Both the position numbers and the translations under genes were made by a program. DNA of 44,400 nucleotides from Actinomycetota bacterium (GTDB lineage: Bacteria > Actinomycetota > Actinomycetes > S36-B12 > UBA5976): the NCBI GenBank assembly GCA_017853815.1, contig JAFMIT010000002.1, positions 1 to 44,400 of the forward strand, in the 5' to 3' direction. The notes beneath the pieces were generated by a model that made no database searches, was not told the DNA's origin, and saw only the letters and a list, made by a program, of their open reading frames with translations. This document shows positions 20,340-28,511 of the stretch, piece after piece (position 1 is the stretch's first letter; the number at the start of each line of letters is the position of its first letter).

Positions 20340-22400
20340 ATGAGCGTTTCCCCCGATTCTTTGATTGGTCGCACGCTCGACGGTCGCTACCGAATCGAAT
20401 CGATTGCCGCCCGCGGCGGCATGGCGACAGTCTTTCTCGCGAGCGACTTAAGACTGCGCCGAGTGGTTGCGGTCAAGGTGATGCACGCTTCTCTCGCTGA
20501 CGATCCCAACTTCGTGGCCCGATTCCAGCGTGAAGCTCGAGCTGCGGCGGCGCTGACACATCCGCACGTCGTGTCCGTTCACGATCAGGGACGTGATTCG
20601 GCAACCGGCGCCGTGTACCTCGTGATGCCGCTCGTTGAGGGATACACCATTCGCGACGTGCTGACCGAGCGCACCTTGCTGACCCCTACCCAGGCGCTCG
20701 CTGTGATGGACCCCGTCCTTCAGGCGTTGACGGCCGCGCACGCTGCAGGTTTCATTCATCGTGACATCAAACCTGAAAACATCATGATTGCCGATGATGG
20801 CACCATCAAGGTGACAGATTTTGGTTTGGCCAGGGCCATCGAAGATGGTGAAGGCACTCAAACAACAAAATCAGTGCTCATCGGCACCGTGGCGTATCTC
20901 TCGCCGGAACAAGTGGAGCGCGGATTTACCGATGCTCGCAGTGATGTTTACAGTGCTGGCGTTCTGCTTTTCGAAATGATCACTGGCAAAGTTCCGCACG
21001 CCGGGGACACGCCCATTGCGATTGCGTTTCAGCATGTACACAGCGACATTCCAGCGCCATCGCTCGTAAATCCCGACCTGCCGGCCATCTTCGATCGACT
21101 TGTCCGCAAGGCCACTCAAAGAAATGCCGAGCTTCGCTACCAAAGCGCTGATGACTTTCTTGCAGACGTTCGACATGCTCGCGGCGTTCTCGAAGGCAGC
21201 ATCACTGATGCGCCGATACAGGTGCCCTCTGAAAGCTTGCCGACGACAATCATCGAGCGACCAGAACGACCGCTTCCAACCTCAGTGCCACCGAGTGCCC
21301 AAACGGAGTGGGATCGCATGCGCAACGCCGCAGCAGCGGAAGAAGCCGCCGATTCTTTGCATCCGACAATTGAAACCCCACTCACGCCAGCCATCGAGGG
21401 AGCCACAACTCGTCGTGAACGCGTTACCGGCACCCGCGGCCAACGACGAACCCAGAGAAGTCGGTCTGCGGCCGGTGCAACGTCGACGCCCAAGCGTGGC
21501 CGAAAACTTCGCTCGCTTGCCGCTGTGGCTTTGGTCGTAGTGGCCGGATTTGTTTGGTGGAGTTACCAAAACTCGCGCACCACAGTCCCCCAGCTAGTCG
21601 GAAAGCCAGTGGCCGCTGCCCAGGCCGACCTCGAGAAAGCCGGACTGACTCCAAACCTCAAACAGGAAGTGTTTAGCGACACGGTCAAGAAGGACTTGGT
21701 GATTTCGGCGGAACCTGAGAGTGGGGTGACACTGTCCAAAGGCACCGTCGTGGACTTGGTGGTTTCAAAAGGTCCCGAACGCTTCGCTGTACCAAGCGTC
21801 AGCGGCAAGAGCATTGATGAAGCCACGACAGCAATCACGGCCCAAAACCTCGACATCAGTGGCACAGACCGAAAATTCAGTTCCGTAGTCGCAAAGAATC
21901 GTGTGATTGGCACCAACCCTGACGCTGGTACAAAGCTGCTCAAAGGCGAGTCGGTGCGTTTGATTGTGTCCCGTGGTCCGCAGCCAATTCCTGTGCCGAA
22001 TGTCAAAGGGCTCGGAGTTGAAGCCGCGGTGAAGCGGCTGCAAAGTGCCGGATTCAGCGTGATTCGACAAGTGCGCGATTTCTCTGACACCGTACCCGCG
22101 AACAAGATCATCAAGCTCAGTCCGCGCCCAGGTTCCAAGCAACTACCTGAAGCCGAAATTATGCTGACGGTATCCGACGGTCCGCCTCCAGTGACCGTGC
22201 CTAACGTTGTTGGCAAAACGAAAAAGGTGGCCTTTGCGGCCCTCGAGGCGCTTGGACTTAAGCCCGTGATCGATAGCTCGAATACCTGCAAGAAGGGTGC
22301 AAGCAGCAGTGCTGTTCTCGAGCAGTCCAGCAAAGCAGGAACACAAATCCCGAAGGGTTCCACCATCAAACTTGGGGTGTTCTACTACTGCAAGAAGTAG
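20340..22400 (+). CDS. pknB: Serine/threonine protein kinase with four PASTA repeats
   Basis: A 686-residue receptor-like kinase. The Hanks kinase domain covers about residues 15-270, with GGMATVF, Lys46, Glu65, HRDIKPEN (Asp142), DFG at 160-162 and a GTVAYLSPEQ activation segment. A Thr/Arg-rich juxtamembrane linker follows, then one transmembrane helix (LAAVALVVVAGFVWW, about residues 394-408), then four extracellular PASTA repeats to the C-terminus, which bind peptidoglycan fragments in this family. Two Cys in the last PASTA repeat (SNTCKKG and YYCKK) may form a disulphide. This is PknB/PrkC class, probably sensing cell wall state. It is not in a cell-division operon, so it may be a paralogue of the main PknB. 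Confidence 0.93.
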   Translation: MSVSPDSLIGRTLDGRYRIESIAARGGMATVFLASDLRLRRVVAVKVMHASLADDPNFVARFQREARAAAALTHPHVVSVHDQGRDSATGAVYLVMPLVEGYTIRDVLTERTLLTPTQALAVMDPVLQALTAAHAAGFIHRDIKPENIMIADDGTIKVTDFGLARAIEDGEGTQTTKSVLIGTVAYLSPEQVERGFTDARSDVYSAGVLLFEMITGKVPHAGDTPIAIAFQHVHSDIPAPSLVNPDLPAIFDRLVRKATQRNAELRYQSADDFLADVRHARGVLEGSITDAPIQVPSESLPTTIIERPERPLPTSVPPSAQTEWDRMRNAAAAEEAADSLHPTIETPLTPAIEGATTRRERVTGTRGQRRTQRSRSAAGATSTPKRGRKLRSLAAVALVVVAGFVWWSYQNSRTTVPQLVGKPVAAAQADLEKAGLTPNLKQEVFSDTVKKDLVISAEPESGVTLSKGTVVDLVVSKGPERFAVPSVSGKSIDEATTAITAQNLDISGTDRKFSSVVAKNRVIGTNPDAGTKLLKGESVRLIVSRGPQPIPVPNVKGLGVEAAVKRLQSAGFSVIRQVRDFSDTVPANKIIKLSPRPGSKQLPEAEIMLTVSDGPPPVTVPNVVGKTKKVAFAALEALGLKPVIDSSNTCKKGASSSAVLEQSSKAGTQIPKGSTIKLGVFYYCKK

Positions 22401-22405
22401 TAGAC

Positions 22406-22918
22406 CTAGTTGAAACCTGCTTCGAGATGAAGAAGTTGCTGCTTCATCTCGCTACCCCAGTAATAGTTCCCGATTGAACCATCAGACTTGATGACTCGGT
22501 GACACGGCACAATCAACGGCACCTGGTTGGTCGCGCAAGCCGATGCCGCAGCGCGAACTGCTCCAGCATTCCCGGCCATCACAGCAAGCTGCGCATATGA
22601 GACAGGTGCTCCCGCAGGAATCTGTCGCATGGCTCGCCACACAGACTGCTTAAACGGTGTGCCAGGTTGAGCGACTCCGATTCGAAGTAGTGCCTCTGGT
22701 TCCCCATTCATCCATGCGAGCAGGTGTGTCCGCACATCCGAACCAAAACCGCATGTCCCTGAATGCATTTTGAACTCTTGAGCAATCGGCTCACCGATTT
22801 TCAGCGACGTGACCGCACCGTTGGTAGCTTGGGCGTATCCGTCAACGCCTTCGGCGGCTTCATCGAAACGACAAGAGATCACGCCAAAGTTCGAAGGTAT
22901 GACAAGCTGAAGTACCAC
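22406..22918 (-). CDS. ogt: Methylated-DNA-protein cysteine methyltransferase
   Basis: A 170-residue DNA repair protein that removes alkyl groups from O6-alkylguanine onto its own active-site Cys139 in VPCHRV. Supporting motifs are FKQSVWRAMRQIPAG, the VSYAQLA recognition helix region and GSIGNYYWG. Its N-terminal half is divergent, as is common in Ogt/AdaB-type proteins. The start GTG 22918 has AAGGA upstream and lies 8 bp after the DAHP synthase stop, so it is probably co-transcribed with that gene. It converges on pknB with 5 bp between stops and no terminator visible. Confidence 0.92.
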   Translation of the reverse strand: MVLQLVIPSNFGVISCRFDEAAEGVDGYAQATNGAVTSLKIGEPIAQEFKMHSGTCGFGSDVRTHLLAWMNGEPEALLRIGVAQPGTPFKQSVWRAMRQIPAGAPVSYAQLAVMAGNAGAVRAAASACATNQVPLIVPCHRVIKSDGSIGNYYWGSEMKQQLLHLEAGFN

Positions 22919-22926
22919 TCGAGTCC

Positions 22927-24255
22927 TTAGCGCTTAAGCAGCATGTCGGCGACATGAAACGCAAGTTCCACCGACTGTTCTCGATTGAGGCGCGGATCGC
23001 ATGCGGTCTCGTAGCGATCTTCGAGATCGAGCTCAGAAAGGCCGCTGACGCCACCAATGCATTCGGTGACATCGTCGCCAGTCAATTCAATGTGCAGGCC
23101 ACCTGGGTGGGTACCGAGCGAACGGTGTACCTCGAAAAAGCCAAACACTTCATCGATGACTTCGTCGTAAGAGCGCGTCTTGTATCCATTCGAGGTCTCT
23201 TTGGTGTTGCCGTGCATCGGGTCACAGCACCAGACCACAGGATGCCCGCTTTCTTCAATCGCTTGCACGATGGCTGGCAAGACAGTGCGAATCTGACCGT
23301 GACCCATGCGGGTGATAAAAGTGAGACGTCCAGGAATCTTGTGCGGATTCAATTTGTTAGCGAGCTCCACAGCAAGTTCAGGTGTGGTCGTCGGTCCAAG
23401 CTTCACACCAATGGGATTATGGATCGTGGCTGCAAAGTCGATGTGTGCGCCGTCCATCTGACGGGTGCGCTCGCCGATCCACAGGAAGTGTCCTGAAACC
23501 GAGTAAGGCTTGCCTGTGCGAGAGTCGATTCGGGTCAGCGGACGTTCGTAATCGAGAACCAACGCTTCGTGTGCTGCGAAAAATTCGGTACGACGAAATT
23601 CGTCTGGATCTCGCCCACATGCCGACATGAAAGCAAGCGCACGATCAATATCGCTTGCGACTTTCTCGTAATGCTGACCCACTGGCGACGAACCGACGAA
23701 CGACTGGTTCCACGAATGCACCATGCGCAGGTCAGCAAAACCACCCTGCGTGAATGCGCGCACGAGATTCAGAGTCGAGCATGACGCGTGGTACGCCTCA
23801 ACGAGTCTCGCAGCATTGACCCGACGCGCGTCTGCTTCGAACTCAATCTCGTTGATGCCGTCGCCCTTGTAGGACGGAAGTTCGACGCCATCGCGAACCT
23901 CTGTGGGCTTGGAACGGGGCTTGAAGTACTGCCCAGCCATGCGACCAACTTTGACAACAGGCAACGACGCGCCGTACGTCAGCACGACAGCCATCTGCAA
24001 AACCGTCTGAAGACGCGCTTTGATCGAGTCGGCAGTGTTCGCCACAAATGTCTCGGCGCAGTCGCCGCCCATCAAGACGAACGCTTTTCCGGCCGCGACG
24101 TCGGCAAGCCGATCGGTCAGGGTGTCACATTCACCAGCAAACACCAACGGCGGCATCGAACGTAGCCGCTGCTGGGCATATTCAAGCGCGGCAGAATCTG
24201 GCCACTCAGGTTGCTGAGCGGCAGGCAAATTGGGCCACGAAATTTGTGCTGTCAT
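22927..24255 (-). CDS. aroG: Class II 3-deoxy-7-phosphoheptulonate (DAHP) synthase
   Basis: A 442-residue enzyme condensing phosphoenolpyruvate and erythrose 4-phosphate, the first step of the shikimate pathway. Class II (plant/actinobacterial) motifs are FAGECDTL with the metal-binding Cys43, LMGGDCAETF, VVKVGRMAGQYFKPRS, WIGERTRQ, HNPIGVKLGP and WCCDPMHGNT. It is close in length to the mycobacterial AroG and streptomycete AroH, though shorter at the N-terminus. The start ATG 24255 lies 7 nt after TACGAT with no ribosome site. It is divergent from the PPi-phosphofructokinase gene and precedes ogt. Confidence 0.96.
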   Translation of the reverse strand: MTAQISWPNLPAAQQPEWPDSAALEYAQQRLRSMPPLVFAGECDTLTDRLADVAAGKAFVLMGGDCAETFVANTADSIKARLQTVLQMAVVLTYGASLPVVKVGRMAGQYFKPRSKPTEVRDGVELPSYKGDGINEIEFEADARRVNAARLVEAYHASCSTLNLVRAFTQGGFADLRMVHSWNQSFVGSSPVGQHYEKVASDIDRALAFMSACGRDPDEFRRTEFFAAHEALVLDYERPLTRIDSRTGKPYSVSGHFLWIGERTRQMDGAHIDFAATIHNPIGVKLGPTTTPELAVELANKLNPHKIPGRLTFITRMGHGQIRTVLPAIVQAIEESGHPVVWCCDPMHGNTKETSNGYKTRSYDEVIDEVFGFFEVHRSLGTHPGGLHIELTGDDVTECIGGVSGLSELDLEDRYETACDPRLNREQSVELAFHVADMLLKR

Positions 24256-24262
24256 GCGGGAA

Positions 24263-24268
24263 ATCGTA
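24263..24268 (-). promoter_or_regulatory. -10 element TACGAT, leaderless start of DAHP synthase
   Basis: TACGAT, then 7 nt, then ATG 24255. No ribosome site is present. Confidence 0.45.
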
Positions 24269-24434
24269 CCGACGCGCCCATGACCCCGCCGACGTGTTCA
24301 CAATTCGGGCTCCAAGCTCGAAAACGAACAAACACTCTGGCGACCACTGCTCGAGTGATACAGCCCTCGCGCTACCGTATTCCCCTACTCGCCACTGTTG
24401 TCGAGATCCCCACATTTGCGTTGGAAGGACATCC

Positions 24435-25658
24435 ATGGCCCCGGTCCGTAAAGTCGCTCTGCTCACAGCGGGCGGTCTTGCACCATGTCTCTCGTCTGCC
24501 GTTGGCGGACTGATTCAGCGATACACCGAACTCGCTCCAGACGTCGAAATCATTGCCTACCGCGGTGGCTATGCCGGCTTGCTTCAAGGAGACAGCATTG
24601 TCGTCACGGACGAAGTTCGTGCAAAGGCTCACCTGCTTCACGGTTTCGGCGGTTCTCCAATCAACAACAGCCGCGTGAAGCTCACCAACATCAAAGACTG
24701 CGTGAAGCGAGGCTTAGTTAAAGAAGGCGAAGACCCACAAAAGGTTGCGGCAGACCAACTCGTCAAAGATGGCGTGGATGTTTTGCACACCATCGGTGGC
24801 GATGACACCAACACCGCTGCTGCTGACCTTGCGGCCTTCCTTGCCACCAACAACTACCCGCTGACCGTGGTCGGCCTCCCCAAGACAATCGACAACGACA
24901 TCATCCCCATCGCACAAAGCCTCGGTGCGTGGACGGCCGCAGAACAGGGCGCGGTGTTTTTCACAAACGTCGTCTCTGAGCATTCCTCCAATCCACGAAT
25001 GCTCGTGATTCACGAAGTCATGGGTCGCCATTGCGGATGGCTGACCGCAGCAACGGCCCAGGCGTACCGCCAGATGCTCGATGATCGCGAATGGCTCGAC
25101 GCTTTCGGTGTCCCACGTATGCGCCGCGATATTCACGCTGTGTATGTGCCAGAGCTCAACATTGATATCAACGCAGAAGCCGACCGGCTTCGCACGATTA
25201 TGGATGAGCATGGAAACGTCAACATCTTCCTTTCGGAAGGCGCTGGCATCGACAGCATCGTCGCAGAAATGGAATCGCGCGGCGAAGAGGTTCCACGCGA
25301 TCCTTTTGGTCACGTCAAAATTGACCTGATCAATCCAGGGGCTTGGTTTGGAAAGCAATTCGCACCAATGATTGGCGCCGAGAAAGTCCTCGTTCAAAAG
25401 AGCGGCTACTTCGCTCGCTCGGCAGCCGCTAACGCTGCAGACATCGAGCTGATTCGCGAATGCGTCGAGGTTGCAGTGGATGCCGCAATGGCTGGCACTC
25501 CTGGCCTCGTTGGACACGATGAAGAGCAGGGCAATGCATTGCGGGCGATTGAGTTCGAGCGCATTAAGGGCGGCAAGGCCTTCAACACTGAACAAGAGTG
25601 GTTCGGATCCTTGCTTGAAGGAATCGGTCAGCCGAAGGGTTCAGCTGCGCATCACTGA
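24435..25658 (+). CDS. pfp: Pyrophosphate-dependent 6-phosphofructokinase
   Basis: A 407-residue phosphofructokinase. Two positions separate PPi- from ATP-using enzymes: here GGDD at 121-124 (ATP enzymes have GGDG) and PKTIDND at 149-155 (ATP enzymes have PGTIDND). Both match the PPi type, so the enzyme should phosphorylate fructose 6-phosphate reversibly with PPi and serve glycolysis and gluconeogenesis. The frame is open upstream to 24048, but homology starts at ATG 24435 with GGAAGGA 5 nt before it. A strong hairpin follows the stop. Automatic annotation may call this simply pfkA. The phosphoryl donor is inferred from sequence only. Confidence 0.9.
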   Translation: MAPVRKVALLTAGGLAPCLSSAVGGLIQRYTELAPDVEIIAYRGGYAGLLQGDSIVVTDEVRAKAHLLHGFGGSPINNSRVKLTNIKDCVKRGLVKEGEDPQKVAADQLVKDGVDVLHTIGGDDTNTAAADLAAFLATNNYPLTVVGLPKTIDNDIIPIAQSLGAWTAAEQGAVFFTNVVSEHSSNPRMLVIHEVMGRHCGWLTAATAQAYRQMLDDREWLDAFGVPRMRRDIHAVYVPELNIDINAEADRLRTIMDEHGNVNIFLSEGAGIDSIVAEMESRGEEVPRDPFGHVKIDLINPGAWFGKQFAPMIGAEKVLVQKSGYFARSAAANAADIELIRECVEVAVDAAMAGTPGLVGHDEEQGNALRAIEFERIKGGKAFNTEQEWFGSLLEGIGQPKGSAAHH

Positions 25659-25669
25659 TGCATGTAATG

Positions 25670-25705
25670 AGTGAAGGGCAGATGCGTGCGCATCTGCCCT
25701 TCACT
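25670..25705. terminator. Bidirectional terminator hairpin between pfp and the acyltransferase gene
   Basis: A 17-base perfect inverted repeat (left arm 25670-25686, right arm 25689-25705), followed on the plus strand by TATATAT. It lies between convergent stops, 11 bp after pfp and 14 bp after the acyltransferase. Confidence 0.88.
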
Positions 25706-25719
25706 TATATATCGTCTCT

Positions 25720-26475
25720 TTACGCTGGCGGAATATTCGGATCGGCACTCTCATCGGCATCTGCCGCTTCGGTGACTTCGACCATGTCTGGCGTGGGATT
25801 CGCGATGATTTCCTTCGCCTTCGTAGCGTAAATATCTACGTATTCCTGCCCGCTCAATTGTTGCAATGCCATCATGACGCGATTAGTCGCTTCGCGCAGC
25901 GCTGCAGGGTCGCGAACGCGATCTTTGAATTCGCTGAGGTCAATCGGTTCGCCGAAGGCAATAGTGATTTTTCCGAGCTTAGGAAAAACCTGCCCTGTTG
26001 GCTGAATCTCGTATGTGCCAATCATGGCCACGGGCACGACTGGTACGCCAGCTTCGATGGCCATGCGTGCCATACCCGTTCGACCGCGGTACAACTTTCC
26101 GTCAGGTGAGCGAGTTCCTTCAGGATAAATCCCTAAAAGTTCTCCGCGACCCAGGATCCCCAGCGCAGTGGTGATGGCGGCCTCTGCGGCACGACCTCCA
26201 CTACGGTCAATCGGGACCTGGCCCACACCTGAGAAAAACATCTTTGAGATAAAGCCCTTGATGCCCGGGCTCGTGAAGTACTCGCTCTTCGCGAGGAACG
26301 TAATCCGTCGACGAACAACGAGCGGCAAAAAGATTGAGTCACTAAACGACACGTGGTTCGACGCAAGAATTGCGCCACCGACTTTGGGAACGTATTTCTT
26401 GTTGACCACTTTAGGTCTGTACAAGATGCGAACCCACGGTCCGAGGATGATGTATTTGACGAAGTTGTAGAGCAT
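25720..26475 (-). CDS. plsC: 1-acyl-sn-glycerol-3-phosphate acyltransferase (PlsC family)
   Basis: A 251-residue membrane-associated acyltransferase making phosphatidic acid from lysophosphatidic acid. Motif I is HVSFSD (H41 and D46 of the Hx4D catalytic pair), motif III is YPEGTRS (117-123), and there is a hydrophobic N-terminus. The C-terminal 25 residues are acidic and Pro/Ala-rich. Paralogues with other acyl acceptors are common in actinobacteria, so the exact acceptor is not certain. It follows glk by 3 nt, so the two are co-transcribed. Confidence 0.9.
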   Translation of the reverse strand: MLYNFVKYIILGPWVRILYRPKVVNKKYVPKVGGAILASNHVSFSDSIFLPLVVRRRITFLAKSEYFTSPGIKGFISKMFFSGVGQVPIDRSGGRAAEAAITTALGILGRGELLGIYPEGTRSPDGKLYRGRTGMARMAIEAGVPVVPVAMIGTYEIQPTGQVFPKLGKITIAFGEPIDLSEFKDRVRDPAALREATNRVMMALQQLSGQEYVDIYATKAKEIIANPTPDMVEVTEAADADESADPNIPPA

Positions 26476-26478
26476 CGC

Positions 26479-27423
26479 TTATCCCTGTCTCGCCAAGTCT
26501 GCAGCACCGACGATGCCGGCATCGTTTCCAAGCGTGGCCGCAACAATTGTTGGCAGCGGACGATGCGAGCGCGCCGTCAGACGCACCTCATATTCAGCAC
26601 GAATAGGCGCCAACAAGAGGTCGCCGGCTTCGCACACACCGCCACCGATAACAAAGACTTCTGGATCGAGAAGCGCACTCACCGTGGCCATTCCGCGACC
26701 AAGCTGCTCACCAATTTGATTGAAGGACGCGATGGCCACCGGGCACCCTTGTTGGGCCGCAAGAGTGATGTGCTGACCCTGAATTCCTTCTGGCGTGCCG
26801 TCGCCTAGCGAGAGCAGACGTTGTGCGTCGGTTCGTTGCTGGGCTGCGAGGTGTCGAGCAGTGCGCAACAGCGCATTCCCTGAGGTGTACTGCTCCCAGC
26901 AACCCCGTTGGCCACAGCCACACTCGAGGCCATCTGGAATCAATGTCATGTGACCGACCTCGGCCGCAAAACCAAAAGCGCCGCGCACCAAGCGATCATC
27001 AACAATGACACCGCCGCCGAGTCCAGTTCCAACAGTCAAGATGACGGCATTGGCACGGCCCCGAGCGGCACCAAATCGAGCTTCACCCCACGCGGCGGCG
27101 TTGGCGTCATTTTCGATGAGCACGGGCAGGCCGATACTGCTGGTCAACCGAGCCCCCAGGGCTTCGTTGCGCATGGGGAGATTTGGGGTGAACATCAATG
27201 TGCTGCGAGCGGCGTCTACAAACCCTGGCGCTGCCACGCATACAGCCTCAACCGTGTGCTGTTCACGCAGCTCAAGAACCAGTTCAGCAATCGCGTCGAT
27301 GACTGCCTCGGAAGATAGCGAAGGCGTCGGTCGGCGGTTAGCGGCGACAATCGTGCCGTTTTCGTCGACTACCCCCGCAGCGATTTTGGTTCCACCAAGA
27401 TCGACACCAATTGCCAGAGCCAT
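26479..27423 (-). CDS. glk: ROK-family glucokinase
   Basis: A 314-residue sugar kinase that phosphorylates glucose with ATP. DLGGTK is at 8-13, the catalytic Asp is in IENDANAA (Asp106), and TVGTGLGGG follows. The ROK zinc site is H158 plus C168, C170 and C175 in ECGCGQRGCWE. Length and order match streptomycete GlkA, which also mediates carbon catabolite control; that regulatory role is not shown here. ATG 27423 has AAGGAG upstream. It sits between the small Cys protein gene and plsC in a minus-strand run. Confidence 0.93.
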   Translation of the reverse strand: MALAIGVDLGGTKIAAGVVDENGTIVAANRRPTPSLSSEAVIDAIAELVLELREQHTVEAVCVAAPGFVDAARSTLMFTPNLPMRNEALGARLTSSIGLPVLIENDANAAAWGEARFGAARGRANAVILTVGTGLGGGVIVDDRLVRGAFGFAAEVGHMTLIPDGLECGCGQRGCWEQYTSGNALLRTARHLAAQQRTDAQRLLSLGDGTPEGIQGQHITLAAQQGCPVAIASFNQIGEQLGRGMATVSALLDPEVFVIGGGVCEAGDLLLAPIRAEYEVRLTARSHRPLPTIVAATLGNDAGIVGAADLARQG

Positions 27424-27455
27424 ATCTTCTCCTTACAGGGGGCGAAGCCTAATCG

Positions 27456-27962
27456 TCACTTGCCAGACATATTCTTGAAAGCAAGTTTGACGAGATTTGT
27501 AGCTACTGCTTCTGAGAGCTTTTCTGCCATTTCAGGCACCATTGATGTGAGTTTCTCAACGCTTCCCGTCACGCCTGCCATGGCCGACTCAACCAAGTCA
27601 GCGAGATCAGCATCATGTTCCCGAAGTGCACTCACTCCTACGCACAGCGGACACACGCCACAGGTCGAAACGTCATGCTGGGATTCGTTGTCTTCACCAG
27701 TGAGCGGGCGCGATACAACATCCAGGATGGCGGTAACGAGATTGAGTCCAGCGTTCAACGCCGCCGCTTGAGATTCGGGGGTGATGCCGAAAAGCGAGTT
27801 GGACGGCACGTCCGTCGTGCTGCGTGAAGTTTGAGGGGCATCTTGCGGAGTTGGATTTTCGCCCTGAGGGGGCAACGCTGCCGACGTGTGCGGCGCGGTC
27901 GGTTGCGGTGGACCAGTGGATACCCACCACGGCGTGCCGTCAGGATTAGTGGCGCGAGTCAT
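27456..27962 (-). CDS. Conserved actinobacterial protein of unknown function (CGVCPLC motif)
   Basis: A 168-residue protein. Residues 1-60 are Pro/Thr/Ser-rich and probably disordered. The conserved part contains STCGVCPLCVGVSALREHD (about residues 99-117), a C-x2-C-x2-C cluster, followed by an amphipathic C-terminal helix. Similar proteins occur beside SRPBCC and glucokinase genes in other actinobacteria. The start codon overlaps the stop of the SRPBCC gene by four bases (ATGA), so they are translated together. The cluster could bind metal; the function is unknown. Confidence 0.75.
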   Translation of the reverse strand: MTRATNPDGTPWWVSTGPPQPTAPHTSAALPPQGENPTPQDAPQTSRSTTDVPSNSLFGITPESQAAALNAGLNLVTAILDVVSRPLTGEDNESQHDVSTCGVCPLCVGVSALREHDADLADLVESAMAGVTGSVEKLTSMVPEMAEKLSEAVATNLVKLAFKNMSGK

Positions 27963-28390
27963 CGAAGTGACTCCACTCGCTTCTTCAGGCCTTCCAAGGC
28001 CGTGCTGACGATAGTTTTCTCAGCAGCCCGCTTAATAAAGCCTGGCAGAGACATCGCAAGCGAGATCTCGAGTTCATAGGTGACTTTGGTGCGTTCGCCC
28101 TCTGCGACCCATTCGTATTTGCCGTTCATGCCGGTGACGGCCACTCCATGTGCAAGCGACCACGAAACATGCCCATCCGCCCATGAGTAAACGAGCTCCA
28201 CGCGATCTTGGATAGGTCCACCTGAAACCGAGAAACGAGCCCTTCGAGGGAGATCGCCTTCCCATTCCACCACTTCAATATCGGACATTCCGTTCGTCCA
28301 CAGTGGGTAAGTCATGATGTCGGCCAGCACAGAGCGCACCGCAAGAACATCCGCATCAATCGTGATTGTTCCGGTCGTCATATCAGCCAC
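27959..28390 (-). CDS. SRPBCC (polyketide cyclase/START-like) family protein
   Basis: A 143-residue protein with the helix-grip fold pattern of polyketide cyclase/COQ10-like proteins: DADVLAVRSVLADIMTYPLW at the start, then DIEVVEWEGDL, VSWSLAHG and a long C-terminal helix. The fold binds hydrophobic ligands; none is predictable here. The start is GTG 28390, 6 nt after TAGATT, without a ribosome site. It is divergent from the acyl-CoA ligase gene, which fits a lipid-related role, but that is inference. It is followed by the overlapping CGVCPLC protein. Confidence 0.85.
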   Translation of the reverse strand: MADMTTGTITIDADVLAVRSVLADIMTYPLWTNGMSDIEVVEWEGDLPRRARFSVSGGPIQDRVELVYSWADGHVSWSLAHGVAVTGMNGKYEWVAEGERTKVTYELEISLAMSLPGFIKRAAEKTIVSTALEGLKKRVESLR

Positions 28391-28396
28391 AACCCA

Positions 28397-28402
28397 AATC
28401 TA
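28397..28402 (-). promoter_or_regulatory. -10 element TAGATT, leaderless start of the SRPBCC gene
   Basis: TAGATT, then TGGGTT (6 nt), then GTG 28390. Confidence 0.5.
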
Positions 28403-28511
28403 TTCAGGCATTGGTCATTGATACCAGCGGGTAGGCAATCCCCCTCAAGGCTGTGTGGCATGGCAACACAGCCAGCGCTACTTTCTGCTTACCGACGTAC
28501 CGGAGGACAAC

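Noticed and set aside
24048..24434. N-terminal extension of the phosphofructokinase frame
   Set aside because: It overlaps the divergent DAHP synthase gene and has no homology; a good ribosome site precedes ATG 24435.
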